This document shows, piece after piece, positions 1-10,290 of a stretch of 64,000 nucleotides of DNA. A model generated the notes under the pieces. It saw only the letters and a program-made list of their open reading frames with translations, searched no databases and was not told the origin of the DNA. Source of the DNA: Prescottella sp. R16 (GTDB lineage: Bacteria > Actinomycetota > Actinomycetes > Mycobacteriales > Mycobacteriaceae); contig NZ_CP130943.1 in assembly GCF_030656875.1 (NCBI RefSeq), forward strand, positions 2,418,001 to 2,482,000, read 5' to 3'. The translations under genes were made by a program, and so were the position numbers. Position 1 is the first letter of the stretch. Each line of letters opens with the position of its first letter.

Positions 1-1
1 C

Positions 2-967
<966 letters not shown>

Positions 968-1091
968 GGAATGTCCGTTTCATCTGTTTCCTGGGCTGCT
1001 CCGGTACAGTGAAGGCTCGTTTTCGGAAACAAACGCGGCACCGGACACGTTGAACTGTCACGACCTGCGCCGCCCGACAGAGAGGACCGAG

Positions 1092-1235
1092 GTGCCCGAG
1101 GCACCCATATCCACACCCCCCGACGCACCCCCAGCGGGCACCTCCCCCGGATCGGATTCCGACACCGCGGAGGGCTCCTCTACCGAGCCGGGCGACAAAC
1201 CCGGCGCGCCCCACACGTCGAGCGGGTGGTGCTGA
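1092..1235 (+). CDS. Possible small leader ORF, 47 codons, ahead of the CNNM/CBS genes
   Basis: A GTG at 1092 follows a purine-rich agagagga stretch and opens 47 codons that end one base before the ATG of the next gene. The predicted peptide is Pro/Ser/Thr-rich, low in complexity and has no recognisable domain. The spacing would allow translational coupling to the gene at 1237. A tacagt hexamer about 80 bases upstream could be a -10 element. Chance ORFs of this size are common at this GC content, so this is weakly supported. Confidence 0.2.
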   Translation: MPEAPISTPPDAPPAGTSPGSDSDTAEGSSTEPGDKPGAPHTSSGWC

Positions 1236-1236
1236 C

Positions 1237-2622
1237 ATGGACATCGCCTCCATCGCACTCACCACGCTCAGCCTGGTCGGCTTCCTCGCCCTGACCGCCG
1301 GCACCGCCCTCTTCGTGGCGGCCGAATTCTCCCTGACCGCGCTCGAGCGCAGCACCGTCGACGCCCACGCACGCGGCGGTGACCGCCGCTCCCGGCAGGT
1401 CCAGCACGCCCACCGCACCCTGTCGTTCCAGTTGTCCGGCGCCCAGCTGGGTATCACGATCACCACACTGATCACCGGTTACCTGGCCGAGCCGGTCCTG
1501 GCCCGGTTCATCACCCCGCTCCTGACCGCGGTCGGCCTGCCGTCCGGTGCCGCGAGCGGCGTCTCGCTGGCACTGGCACTGATCATCGCGACCTCGTTCT
1601 CGATGATCTTCGGTGAACTGGTGCCGAAGAACCTGGCAATCTCGCGGCCGCTGCCGACCGCCCGCGCCACCGCCGGCCTACAGGCCGGCTTCTCCCTGAT
1701 CTTCAAGTGGGCCATCAACGGTCTCAACGGCACCGCGAACTGGATCGTGCGCCGACTCGGCATCGAGCCCGCCGAGGAACTGCGCTCGGCCCGCTCCCCA
1801 CAGGAACTCGGGTCGCTGGTCCGCACGTCCGCCGAACGCGGCTCCCTCGACGCGGGCACCGCGCTACTGGTCAACCGGTCGCTGCGGTTCGGTGAGCTCA
1901 GCGCCGAGGAACTGATGACCCCGCGGGTGAAGATCGAATCCCTCGACACCGACGCCACCGTCACCGACCTGATCGCGGCAGCGTCCCGCACCGGGTTCTC
2001 CCGGTTCCCGATCGTCGACGGCGACCTCGACAACACGGTCGGCGTCGTCCACGTCAAACGCGCGTTCACCGTCCCGGCCGCGCAGCGCGCCACCACCCGA
2101 CTCGTCACCCTCGCCCAGTCCGTGCCGGCGGTCCCCTCGACCCTCGACGGGGACGCGGTGATGGAACAGGTCCGCGCCGACGGCATGCAGGTCGCGCTCG
2201 TCGTCGACGAGTACGGCGGCACCGCCGGCCTGGTCACCATGGAGGATCTGATCGAGGAAATCCTCGGCGACGTCCGCGACGAACACGACGCCACCGAGGT
2301 CGACGTGCAACGCGTCGGACACAGCTGGTCCTGTTCGGGGCTGCTGCGCACCGACGAGATCTCCCGCGCCACCGGCTACATCGCCCCCGACGGCGAGTAC
2401 GACACCCTCGGCGGCCTGGTCCTCACCTGCCTGGGCCGGATCCCCGCCGAGGGCGACGAGACGGCACTGCCGCTCGCGGACGGGCACACCCCGGCCGCCG
2501 ACGAACGCGGCTGGATCGCCCGCGTCCTGACGATGGACGGCCGCCGCATCGACCGGGTGTTGTTGACCCCGGTCCCGGCGATCGACGTCGCCACCACCGC
2601 AGAGGAGACGCGCCGTGGGTGA
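1237..2622 (+). CDS. CNNM/HlyC-CorC family membrane protein with CBS pair (Rv1842c-like)
   Basis: A 461-residue protein of the CNNM/CorC family, whose members are linked to Mg2+/Co2+ transport or ion sensing. The N-terminal ~200 residues form a DUF21/CNNM transmembrane domain with a helix at about 8-30 and the family motif GELVPKN near 130. A CBS pair follows at about 220-345, with the second-CBS signature [16 protein letters not shown] small CorC/HlyC C-terminal domain occupies about 355-445. It overlaps the next, paralogous gene by 8 bases, so the two are probably co-translated. Same order as Rv1843c-Rv1842c-Rv1841c in M. tuberculosis. Transport specificity cannot be read from the sequence. 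Confidence 0.9.
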   Translation: MDIASIALTTLSLVGFLALTAGTALFVAAEFSLTALERSTVDAHARGGDRRSRQVQHAHRTLSFQLSGAQLGITITTLITGYLAEPVLARFITPLLTAVGLPSGAASGVSLALALIIATSFSMIFGELVPKNLAISRPLPTARATAGLQAGFSLIFKWAINGLNGTANWIVRRLGIEPAEELRSARSPQELGSLVRTSAERGSLDAGTALLVNRSLRFGELSAEELMTPRVKIESLDTDATVTDLIAAASRTGFSRFPIVDGDLDNTVGVVHVKRAFTVPAAQRATTRLVTLAQSVPAVPSTLDGDAVMEQVRADGMQVALVVDEYGGTAGLVTMEDLIEEILGDVRDEHDATEVDVQRVGHSWSCSGLLRTDEISRATGYIAPDGEYDTLGGLVLTCLGRIPAEGDETALPLADGHTPAADERGWIARVLTMDGRRIDRVLLTPVPAIDVATTAEETRRG

Positions 2623-3703
2623 CCTGTTGGCCGTGGGACTCACGGTCGTCCTGCTGGCGGGCAACGCGTTCTTCGTCGGCGCCGAGTTCGCCCTCATCAC
2701 CGCCCGACGGGACCGGCTCGAGGCGCTGCACGCGCAGGGCAAGAAGCGGGCCGCGACCGTCATCGAGGCCGGGCAGCATCTGTCGCTGATGCTCGCGGGC
2801 GCCCAGCTGGGCATCACGATCTGCTCGATCCTGCTCGGTAAGGTCGGCGAACCGGCGATCGCGCATCTGCTCGAGAAGCCGATGGACCTGCTCGGGGTGC
2901 CGGACGCCCTGCTGCACCCGATCGCGTTCACGATCGCCCTGTCGCTGGTGGTGGTGCTGCACATCCTGCTCGGCGAGATGGTGCCGAAGAACATCGCGAT
3001 CGCCGGACCGGAGAAGTCGGCGATGCTGCTGGTGCCCGCGCATCTGGCGTTCATCAAGGTGGTGCGCCCGCTGATCGCGTTCTACAACATCACCGCGAAC
3101 GCGATCCTGCGCATGATGCGGGTGGAACCGAAGGACGAACTCGACGCCACCGTCTCCGCACTCGAACTGTCGGAGATGATCGGCGAATCGCACACCGAGG
3201 GCCTGATCGACGAGGAGGAACACCGCCGGCTCACGCAGGCACTCGAGACCGAGGGCCGCACCGTCGCCGACGTGCTCATCCCGTCGGACAAGATGCGCTG
3301 CGTCCCGGCCACCGCGGGCGGCACCACCCTCGGGGCGGTCGAGGCGGCGGTCACCGCGACCGGCTACTCGCGGTACCCGGTGCGGGCCGACGACGGCACC
3401 CTGATCGGCTACGTGCACGTCAAGGACATCCTCGACCGGGTCGCCGACGAGGCCGCCGGCCCGGACACCGCGATCCCGCGCACCGACATCCGCCGGCTGC
3501 CGCTGATCTCGGTGAGCCTGCCGCTCGACGACGCCCTGGCCGCGCTGCGGCGGGCCGGCGCACACCTGGGTGCGGTGATCGACAGCTCGGGCGCGGTGAT
3601 CGGCATCGTCGCGCTCGAGGACCTGGTGGAGGAGTTCGTCGGCACCGTCCGCGACGGCACCCACCGCATCGACGACGTGGTTCCCGGGCAGAAGGCGGTC
3701 TGA
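2615..3703 (+). CDS. CNNM/CBS family membrane protein, short form (Rv1841c-like)
   Basis: Second CNNM-family protein, 362 residues. The GTG start lies inside the end of the previous gene behind an agaggaga ribosome-binding site, an 8-base overlap. It has the same N-terminal membrane domain (helices near 5-25 and 110-130; motif GEMVPKN) and a CBS pair at about 215-350. It ends there, so it lacks the CorC/HlyC C-terminal domain of its partner. The two paralogues may work as a hetero-oligomer, because CNNM proteins dimerise through membrane and CBS domains; that is inference. Substrate unknown. Confidence 0.88.
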   Translation: MGDLLAVGLTVVLLAGNAFFVGAEFALITARRDRLEALHAQGKKRAATVIEAGQHLSLMLAGAQLGITICSILLGKVGEPAIAHLLEKPMDLLGVPDALLHPIAFTIALSLVVVLHILLGEMVPKNIAIAGPEKSAMLLVPAHLAFIKVVRPLIAFYNITANAILRMMRVEPKDELDATVSALELSEMIGESHTEGLIDEEEHRRLTQALETEGRTVADVLIPSDKMRCVPATAGGTTLGAVEAAVTATGYSRYPVRADDGTLIGYVHVKDILDRVADEAAGPDTAIPRTDIRRLPLISVSLPLDDALAALRRAGAHLGAVIDSSGAVIGIVALEDLVEEFVGTVRDGTHRIDDVVPGQKAV

Positions 3704-3709
3704 CCGCAG

Positions 3710-4582
3710 ATGGTGTCGGCTGTGCTGCCGGAGCAGATGTGGACCGCCCGACGGGACCGCCACCGCGAGTCGGTGGCGGTCCTGCTGGGGCCGCACCTGC
3801 AGCGCAAGGCGGCGGGCACCGCGCATCCGGTGCACGATTTCCTGTTCACCTACTACAGCGTGCGGCCCGCACAGCTGCGCCGCTGGCATCCCGGGTTCGG
3901 GGCGGTGCTCACCGGTGCCGCCGCCCGCCCGTATCTCACGTACTCCGGGTACACCGGCGTCGACGGCGGGGTCACCGTCTCCCCCGACCTGCTCGCCCGA
4001 CGCCGCGCGACGGTCGAGTTCGTCGCCGCGCTGTTGTCGGCGACCGCGTCCCGCCGGCCGCACCTGAGCTGTTTCGGATTGCACGAGTGGGCGATGGTGT
4101 ACCGCGGCGGCGACGACGCGGTCCGGCACGCGCAGGTGCCGCTGCGGCTCGGACACGCCGGCACCGACGCGGTCGTCGAATCGATGTCGTTGCGCTGCAC
4201 CCATTTCGACGCGTTCCGGTTCTTCACCCCCGACGCGGTGCCCCGCAACGAGGTCCCGCTCGCCCGGGAGGACCAGATCGCCCACGAGCAGCCGGGCTGC
4301 CTGCACGCGGGCATGGACCTGTACAAGTGGGCGGCCAAGCTCGGCCCGCTGGTCGACTCCGAGATCGTCCTCGACTGTTTCCGGCTGGCAACGGAAGCGC
4401 GGGAACTGGACATGCGGGCCAGCCCGTACGACCTCACCGGGTACGGCTACGACCCGGTCCGGATCGAAACCCCGTCCGGCCGGGCCGACTACGTGCGCGA
4501 ACAGGCGGCCCTCGCGGAGCGGGCCGCGGTGCTGCGCGCACGACTCCTGGACCGGTGCCGGACCCTCCTGGCGACCGACTAG
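3710..4582 (+). CDS. Conserved actinobacterial protein, function uncertain
   Basis: A 290-residue protein with no signal peptide or clear membrane segment. It is rich in Trp, Tyr and His, with a characteristic early stretch (HPVHDFLFTYYSVRP then RWHPGF) that I recognise from a conserved actinobacterial family. Some genome annotations call that family a 3-methyladenine DNA glycosylase, but I see no helix-hairpin-helix or AAG-type motif, so I leave the function open. It starts 6 bases after the CNNM gene and is likely the last cistron of that operon. ATG 3710 was chosen as the first start; GTG codons a few residues in are alternatives. Confidence 0.7.
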   Translation: MVSAVLPEQMWTARRDRHRESVAVLLGPHLQRKAAGTAHPVHDFLFTYYSVRPAQLRRWHPGFGAVLTGAAARPYLTYSGYTGVDGGVTVSPDLLARRRATVEFVAALLSATASRRPHLSCFGLHEWAMVYRGGDDAVRHAQVPLRLGHAGTDAVVESMSLRCTHFDAFRFFTPDAVPRNEVPLAREDQIAHEQPGCLHAGMDLYKWAAKLGPLVDSEIVLDCFRLATEARELDMRASPYDLTGYGYDPVRIETPSGRADYVREQAALAERAAVLRARLLDRCRTLLATD

Positions 4583-4810
4583 CTGTACTGCCCGGGGCAT
4601 CGACGAGGTCGGCTTCCCTCCGGTGACGGCACGAGCCGTGAGCAGCCCCCGGCGAGCATTTCGGACCTACCGTTCGGTCCCGTCCGGGCCGGTCGGGCGG
4701 TGTAGCCTCGGGATGTACTGAGCGGCCGGTCGCGACAACCGCCCACCGGCGCCGACACGGTAGGCCGAGCAGCCCACAATCGATGCCGACGGTGAATCGC
4801 AGGTGACGCG

Positions 4811-7800
4811 ATGGTCGAGTCCGACCCGCTCCGAACCCAGCTGGGACCGAACACGCAGGGTGATCTGCTGCAGACACAGGCCGGGGCGGTTCCGGCGGCG
4901 GAGCCGGTATCCGGGGAGGTGCTGGCGGCCGAACTGGCGGCGGCCGGGTTCGACGACGCCGAGGAGATCGGGCGCGGCGGGTTCGGCACCGTGTTCCGGT
5001 GCATCGAGACCGACCTGGACCGCACCGTCGCGGTCAAGGTCCTCACCACCGATCTCGACGAGCAGAACCGGGCCCGGTTCGTGCGAGAACAGCGGGCGAT
5101 GGGCCAGTTGACCGGGCATCCGAACGTCGTCGGGGTGCTGCGGGTCGGGCAGACCGCGGCCGGTCACCCGTTCCTGGTGATGCCGTTCCACCGGCTCGGC
5201 AATCTCGAACAGCGGATCCGGGACGGCGGCCCCCTCCCGGTCCCCGAGGTCCTGCAGGTGGGCGCGAAACTGGCCGAGGCCCTGCAGACCGTGCACGAAC
5301 ACGGCATCGTGCACCGGGACGTCAAACCGGCGAACATCCTGTTCACCGACTACGGGGAACCCGCCCTCGCCGACTTCGGGATCGCCCACGTCGCCGGGGG
5401 CTTCCAGACCGCGGCCGGCACCATCACCGGTTCTCCGGCGTTCACCGCCCCCGAGGTTCTCGAGGGCTCCGCCCCCACCCCCGCCTCCGACGTGTACGGG
5501 CTCGGCGCCACCCTGTTCTGCGCGTTGACCGGGCACGCCGCGTTCGAGCGGCGCAGCGGCGAACAGGTCGTCGCCCAGTTCCTGCGGATCACCACCACAC
5601 CGGTCCCGGATCTGCGCGGCGGCGGCATCCCCGACGACGTCGCCGTCGTCGTCGAACGCGCGATGGCCCGCGATCCCGGCGACCGGCCGTCCGCGACGGA
5701 ACTGGCCGACCTGCTGCGTGCCCTGTTCGACACGGTCACCGCGGGCGGAAACGCGCGGGCCGTGTTGCGGCCGCGCACGGAACTACCCGCGGACGTCACC
5801 AGCTTCGTCGGCCGCCAACGGGAACTGACCACGATCCGTGGCGCCCTCGCCGCGAACCGGCTGGTCACCCTGACCGGGATCGGCGGAGTCGGCAAGACCC
5901 GGCTCGCCTACCGGGCGGCGGCCGCGGTGCGCCGCAGTTTCCCCGACGGGGTGTGGCCGGTCGAACTCGCCGGTGTCCACGACCCGGCGCTCGTCGTCGA
6001 CGCCGTCGCCACCGCCCTGGGGGTGCGGAACTTCGCGGGCCGACCGCTCCGGCAGGCCCTCGTCGACGCCCTCGCCGACCGCACGGGCCTGCTGGTACTC
6101 GACAACTGCGAGCAGGTCGTCGAGGCGGTCGCCGAACTGGTCGAGGACCTGCTCACACACTGCCCGAACCTGCGGATCCTGACCACCAGCCGGGAACTGC
6201 TGGGACTCGGCGGGGAATCGGTGGTGCAGGTGTCCCCCCTGACCGTCCCGGACCCGGACCGGGCACAGTCGACGACCGGCATGTCCCGGACGGACGCGGT
6301 GCAACTGTTCGCGGAGCGGGCCGCGGCCGCGGCTCCCGGGTTCACCCTGACCGACGACAACACCGGCACGGTCGCCGCCATCTGCACCCGCCTCGACGGG
6401 CTGCCGCTGGCGATCGAACTGGCCGCCGCCCGCACCCGCGCCCTGTCGGTCGAGCAGATCCTGCAGCAGCTCACCGAACGACACACGCTGCCCACCTGGG
6501 GGAACCGTGGCGTCCCCGAACGCCAGCAGACGCTGCGACTGTCCATCGACTGGAGCTACGAGCTGTGCACGCCCGTCGAACAGCGGCTGTGGAACCGGCT
6601 GGCGATCTTCCCCGGGTGTTTCGACCTCGACGACGCCGAAGAGGTGTGCAGCCGCGTCGGGGAGAACCCGTCGGTGCCGGACCTGCTCGACGTCCTCGCC
6701 TCCCTGGTGGACAAGTCGATCGTCGTGTGCGACGACGCCGGCGGCCGGGTGTACTACCGGATGCTCGAGACGGTCCGCGAGTACGGCATCGAAAACCTCG
6801 AACGCAGCAACTGGTACACCGCGGTGCGGACCCGGTTCCGGGAACGGTATCTGCGGCTGGCCCGGGACGCGGAAGCCGACTGGATCAGCCCGCGGCAACT
6901 CGAGTGGAGTGCCCGCCTGCTGCAGGAGCTACCGAACCTGCAGGAGGCGTTCGGATTCACCCTCGACGACGCCCCCGGTGACGCAGTACCGTTCGCGGCG
7001 TCGATGTACCCGTTCTGGATGGCCCGTGGGCGTTTCACCAGCGGCCGTCGCATCCTGGACCAGGCCCTGCAGCCGGGATGCCCGCAGCCTCCGCTCGTGC
7101 AGGCGAAGGCCCTGTTCGCGGCCGCGATCCTCGCCGCGTTCCAGGGTGACCTCGCGGCCGCCGACGCCCGTGTCGGGCAGGCCATCGCCCTCGCCGGTGA
7201 CGACGCCGACCCGTTCACCCGCGCCTACGTCGCGATCTCGGACGGTGTCACCGCATTCTGCAGTGGCGATTTCCCGCGCGCCCGGAAACGGCTCGCCGAC
7301 GCCGTCGACACCCCCGGGATCGACGCCCATCCCCAGCTGCAGCTCGAAGCGTTGAGCCTGCTCGGCTGCGTGTACGTGGGCGACCAGACGACCCGCGCCC
7401 TCACCTATCAGGGGCGGGCGCTGGCGCTCGCGCAGGCGGCCGGCGAGTTCGTCCACCGCGGGTACGCGCTGTGGGCCAACGGCGTCGACACGTGGCTGTC
7501 CGGGAACCGGGACCATGCCGTCGAACTGCTCGAGTCGGGGCTGCGCCTGACCCGGGAGACCGACGACCCGCTGATGGTGTTCACGTGCCTGCAGGCCCTC
7601 GCCTGGATCACCGCCGAACAGGGCCGGTTGCGGCGCGCCGCCGTGATCATGGGTGCGGCCGACGCGCATCGCCGACTCGTCGGCAGCAACCGGGTCCTGT
7701 TCCCGAATCTGCTCGTCCACCAGCAGAACTACGACGCCACGATCCGCGCCGCCCTCGACGAGACGGCCCTCGACGCCGCCCACCGGGAGGGCATGCGCAT

Positions 7801-8065
7801 GTCCACCGACGCCGCGGTCGCCTACGTCCTCGGCGAACGCGACCGGCAGCCCGCCGACACCGGGCCGGCGACGCCGCTGACCAAACGGGAACACGAGGTC
7901 GCCGACCTCGTCGCCGAGGGCCTCACCAACAAGGAGATCGCCACCCGGTTGACGATCTCGCAGCGCACCGTCGACGGCCACGTCGACCACATCCTCACCA
8001 AACTTGGGTTCACCTCCCGCGTCCAGGTCGCCGCCTGGGTCACCGAATCGGTGCGGGCCGGGTGA
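4811..8065 (+). CDS. Ser/Thr protein kinase - NB-ARC ATPase - LuxR transcriptional regulator fusion (PknK-like)
   Basis: A 1084-residue three-part regulator. Residues ~45-315 form a Hanks-type kinase: glycine loop GRGGFGTVF at ~54, catalytic HRDVKPAN at ~168, DFG at ~188. Residues ~325-640 form a STAND/NB-ARC ATPase: Walker A GIGGVGKT at ~357, Walker B-like LLVLDNCE, and the GLPLAIELAAAR motif. A helical repeat region fills ~650-1000, and a LuxR-type helix-turn-helix closes the protein at ~1021-1077. The layout matches M. tuberculosis PknK and Rv0386/Rv2488c-type regulators, in which the kinase or sensor module controls DNA binding. No transmembrane segment is seen, so it should be cytoplasmic. 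All kinase catalytic motifs look intact. It is monocistronic and convergent with lplA. Confidence 0.9.
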   Translation: MVESDPLRTQLGPNTQGDLLQTQAGAVPAAEPVSGEVLAAELAAAGFDDAEEIGRGGFGTVFRCIETDLDRTVAVKVLTTDLDEQNRARFVREQRAMGQLTGHPNVVGVLRVGQTAAGHPFLVMPFHRLGNLEQRIRDGGPLPVPEVLQVGAKLAEALQTVHEHGIVHRDVKPANILFTDYGEPALADFGIAHVAGGFQTAAGTITGSPAFTAPEVLEGSAPTPASDVYGLGATLFCALTGHAAFERRSGEQVVAQFLRITTTPVPDLRGGGIPDDVAVVVERAMARDPGDRPSATELADLLRALFDTVTAGGNARAVLRPRTELPADVTSFVGRQRELTTIRGALAANRLVTLTGIGGVGKTRLAYRAAAAVRRSFPDGVWPVELAGVHDPALVVDAVATALGVRNFAGRPLRQALVDALADRTGLLVLDNCEQVVEAVAELVEDLLTHCPNLRILTTSRELLGLGGESVVQVSPLTVPDPDRAQSTTGMSRTDAVQLFAERAAAAAPGFTLTDDNTGTVAAICTRLDGLPLAIELAAARTRALSVEQILQQLTERHTLPTWGNRGVPERQQTLRLSIDWSYELCTPVEQRLWNRLAIFPGCFDLDDAEEVCSRVGENPSVPDLLDVLASLVDKSIVVCDDAGGRVYYRMLETVREYGIENLERSNWYTAVRTRFRERYLRLARDAEADWISPRQLEWSARLLQELPNLQEAFGFTLDDAPGDAVPFAASMYPFWMARGRFTSGRRILDQALQPGCPQPPLVQAKALFAAAILAAFQGDLAAADARVGQAIALAGDDADPFTRAYVAISDGVTAFCSGDFPRARKRLADAVDTPGIDAHPQLQLEALSLLGCVYVGDQTTRALTYQGRALALAQAAGEFVHRGYALWANGVDTWLSGNRDHAVELLESGLRLTRETDDPLMVFTCLQALAWITAEQGRLRRAAVIMGAADAHRRLVGSNRVLFPNLLVHQQNYDATIRAALDETALDAAHREGMRMSTDAAVAYVLGERDRQPADTGPATPLTKREHEVADLVAEGLTNKEIATRLTISQRTVDGHVDHILTKLGFTSRVQVAAWVTESVRAG

Positions 8066-8110
8066 GACGCACATCGGCCCGGGCGGTGATTCCGTCCCGG
8101 ACCTCCCCCG

Positions 8111-9160
8111 TCACGGCACCCGGTACGTCCAGGCGTCGTCGCGGAACTTGCTGTCCACCAATGCTTTCGCGGCCGCGAGTTCCGTCTCGGTGTAGGTGCT
8201 GTCGTGGACGGTGTAGCGGGCCCGGAAGTGGGCGGTGAAGGCGTCGATGATGGCGTCGCGGGTCATGCCGGTCTGGGAGCGCATCGGGTCGACGCGTTTC
8301 CCGGAGGACGTGATGCCCTTGTCGGAGATCTTCTCCCGCCCGATCCGCAGCACCTCGGTCATCTTGTCGGCGTCGATGTCGTAGGCCATCGTCACGTGGT
8401 GCAGGACGGCGCCGGCGGCGAACCGTTTCTGGGCGGCGCCGGCGATCTTGCCGTGGTCGGAGGCGATGTCGTTGAGCGGCACGTAGCGGGCCTCGATACC
8501 GACGTCGGCGAGCGCCCCCATCACCCACTGGTCGAGGAACGCGTACGACTGCTCGAAACTCAGCCCGTCGACCAGCGAGGTGGGCACCGCCAGCGAGTAG
8601 GTGATGCAGTTGCCCGGCTCCATGAACATCGCGCCGCCACCGGAGATGCGGCGGACGACCCCGATACCGTGCCGGGCGGCGCCGTCGGCGTCGACCTCGT
8701 TGCGCACCGACTGGAACGACCCCAGCACCACCAGCGGGGAATCCCAGTCCCAGAACCGCAGCGTGGGCCGCCGCTGACCCGCAGCGACCTCCCGCGTGAC
8801 GACCTCGTCGAGGGCGACGTGCATCGCCGGATCCAGCACGACGGGGCCGATGAGGTCGAACTCGTGATCGTGCCAGCTGGTGGCGTGCCCGAGGGCGCGA
8901 CGGATCGCGATCCCCACCGATTCGGGGGTGAACCCGATCATCGCGACGTCGTCGCCGAGCGCCGCAGTGATCGCCGCCCCCAACTGGGCGGCGTCCGCGG
9001 CCGCTGACATACCCGTCACGGCGGCGGTGATGTCGTCCAGGGCCTCGTCGGGTTCGAGGAAGAAGTCCCCCGACAACGCCACCCGGGACAGGTGTCCGTC
9101 GTCCACCTCGACGTCGACGATCACGAGTTTGCCCCCGGGCACCTTGTATTCACCACGCAT
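8111..9160 (-). CDS. lplA: Lipoate-protein ligase A, with accessory domain at the N-terminus
   Basis: A 349-residue ligase that attaches free lipoate to E2 and GcvH lipoyl domains through lipoyl-AMP. The catalytic part, ~100-320, shows the adenylate-binding RRISGGGAM loop at 170-178 and the lysine motif KIAGAAQKR at 238-246. The first ~90 residues resemble the accessory domain that sits C-terminal in E. coli LplA (VPGGKLVIVDVEV, GDFFLEPDEALDD), so the domains are in reverse order. A lipoylated substrate, GcvH, is encoded 15 kb away in this window. It stands alone between a convergent regulator gene and a divergent small gene. Confidence 0.88.
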   Translation of the reverse strand: MRGEYKVPGGKLVIVDVEVDDGHLSRVALSGDFFLEPDEALDDITAAVTGMSAAADAAQLGAAITAALGDDVAMIGFTPESVGIAIRRALGHATSWHDHEFDLIGPVVLDPAMHVALDEVVTREVAAGQRRPTLRFWDWDSPLVVLGSFQSVRNEVDADGAARHGIGVVRRISGGGAMFMEPGNCITYSLAVPTSLVDGLSFEQSYAFLDQWVMGALADVGIEARYVPLNDIASDHGKIAGAAQKRFAAGAVLHHVTMAYDIDADKMTEVLRIGREKISDKGITSSGKRVDPMRSQTGMTRDAIIDAFTAHFRARYTVHDSTYTETELAAAKALVDSKFRDDAWTYRVP

Positions 9161-9302
9161 GAGGCGAGCCTATCGGCGGGTCACCGACGTGCGCGGACCA
9201 GCCCGATCGGCGTCGACACCGCATGCTCGAACCGACCCGGCGGTGACCACCGAGCGGGACCGCACCCCCGGCGGGAACGGGCCGGCGGCTACCGTGGCGG
9301 CC

Positions 9303-9758
9303 ATGACGGATGCGGTGGAGACGTTGCAGGACACGATGTTCGATCTGCTCGGCCGGATCGCCGGCCTCGAACGCGACATCTTCGCCACCGTCGGCCCCGG
9401 CGGCGCCGATTTCGAGGCCGCCCACAAGGCCGTCGTCGATTTCACCGAACACACACTGCGCCCGTGGCACCGCGCCGTCGAGGAGCACCTGTACCCGGCG
9501 GCCACCCCCGTCGTCCGCGCCCGACTCCTCGTCGAGGGCCTGGCCGGGGAATGGCAGATGGTCGAGCAGGCCTACTCGCGGCTCTCCTGCGTCAGCACCG
9601 ACCGGGTCCGCATCGCCGCCGACATCAGCGCCCTGCGTGTCCTGCTCGTCGTCCTGATCGGCAAAACCGCCGACCTGCTGATCCCCGCCCTCGCCGACGA
9701 CGGCATCGACCTCCGTGAGGCGGCGGACAGGATTGCCGCGGCTGCACCCGCCGCGTGA
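9303..9758 (+). CDS. Hemerythrin-like (HHE-type) small helical protein
   Basis: A 151-residue, all-helical, acidic protein. Its His and Glu residues (AAHKAVVDFTEHTLRPWH, then EEHLYPAA) are spaced as in hemerythrin/HHE cation-binding proteins. No signal peptide. The start is the ATG at 9303; the upstream extension of the frame lies over the divergent lplA gene and is not protein-like. Hemerythrin-like proteins bind a di-iron centre and serve in oxygen, NO or redox sensing, but not every expected ligand is evident here, so the fold assignment is tentative. Confidence 0.6.
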   Translation: MTDAVETLQDTMFDLLGRIAGLERDIFATVGPGGADFEAAHKAVVDFTEHTLRPWHRAVEEHLYPAATPVVRARLLVEGLAGEWQMVEQAYSRLSCVSTDRVRIAADISALRVLLVVLIGKTADLLIPALADDGIDLREAADRIAAAAPAA

Positions 9759-10290
9759 CCAGGCCCGTTGTCGGTGCCCACCGATAGCGTGCCGGCATGC
9801 TCACCGTCGCCACCGGAAATCTGCTCGACGCCGACGTTCGGCTCTACGCGCCGGACACCGCCTCCACACACGAATGATGCTGCGCGCAGTCTCGCTTCCC
9901 GCGCGCACGACTACGCGCGCGGCGCGTCAACTCGCGCGCAGCAGTGCCCGACCCTCCCGCCGTTCGCCGCAGCCGGACGACCGTTCACCGGACCCACCCC
10001 GCCCCGCCGCGCGGCCCCGCATCCACGGCAGTAGCATTCACGGACGATCGGCTCACTCGCCGATCTCCGATCGAGACCGCACACGAACTCGTACCGATCG
10101 TTCGTGGCACGGTCGGCGCCCACCGCACGCGCCTCAGCTCGTCAGCTGTATTCGTCGATGCCCCGACACGCGTTCCGGACCGATCTTCCCCGGAAGCTAC
10201 TGCCGGGTAACATTGTTGTCGTCCCGTTCGGCGTCCCCGCACATCTCGTGCCCCGCGGACGCTGCTGGTACCGAAAAGTGAGGCAGTTCC
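9759..10290. other. 532-base low-content interval with a possible macro-domain gene remnant
   Basis: No convincing intact gene lies here. A 26-codon ORF at 9797-9877 begins MLTVATGNLLDADV, which resembles the first residues of macro-domain (ADP-ribose phosphatase-like) proteins, then stops; it is preceded by a gatagcgt -10-like element. The next ~60 bases are very rich in CGCG. Further on, a taacat hexamer at about 10207 could be the -10 of the glcB promoter, about 80 bases before its ATG. Confidence 0.4.

Noticed and set aside
3710..4582. DNA glycosylase call for the conserved protein after the CNNM genes
   Set aside because: Annotation habit rather than evidence; no glycosylase motif is visible, and a true AAG-type enzyme is encoded at 56.3 kb.
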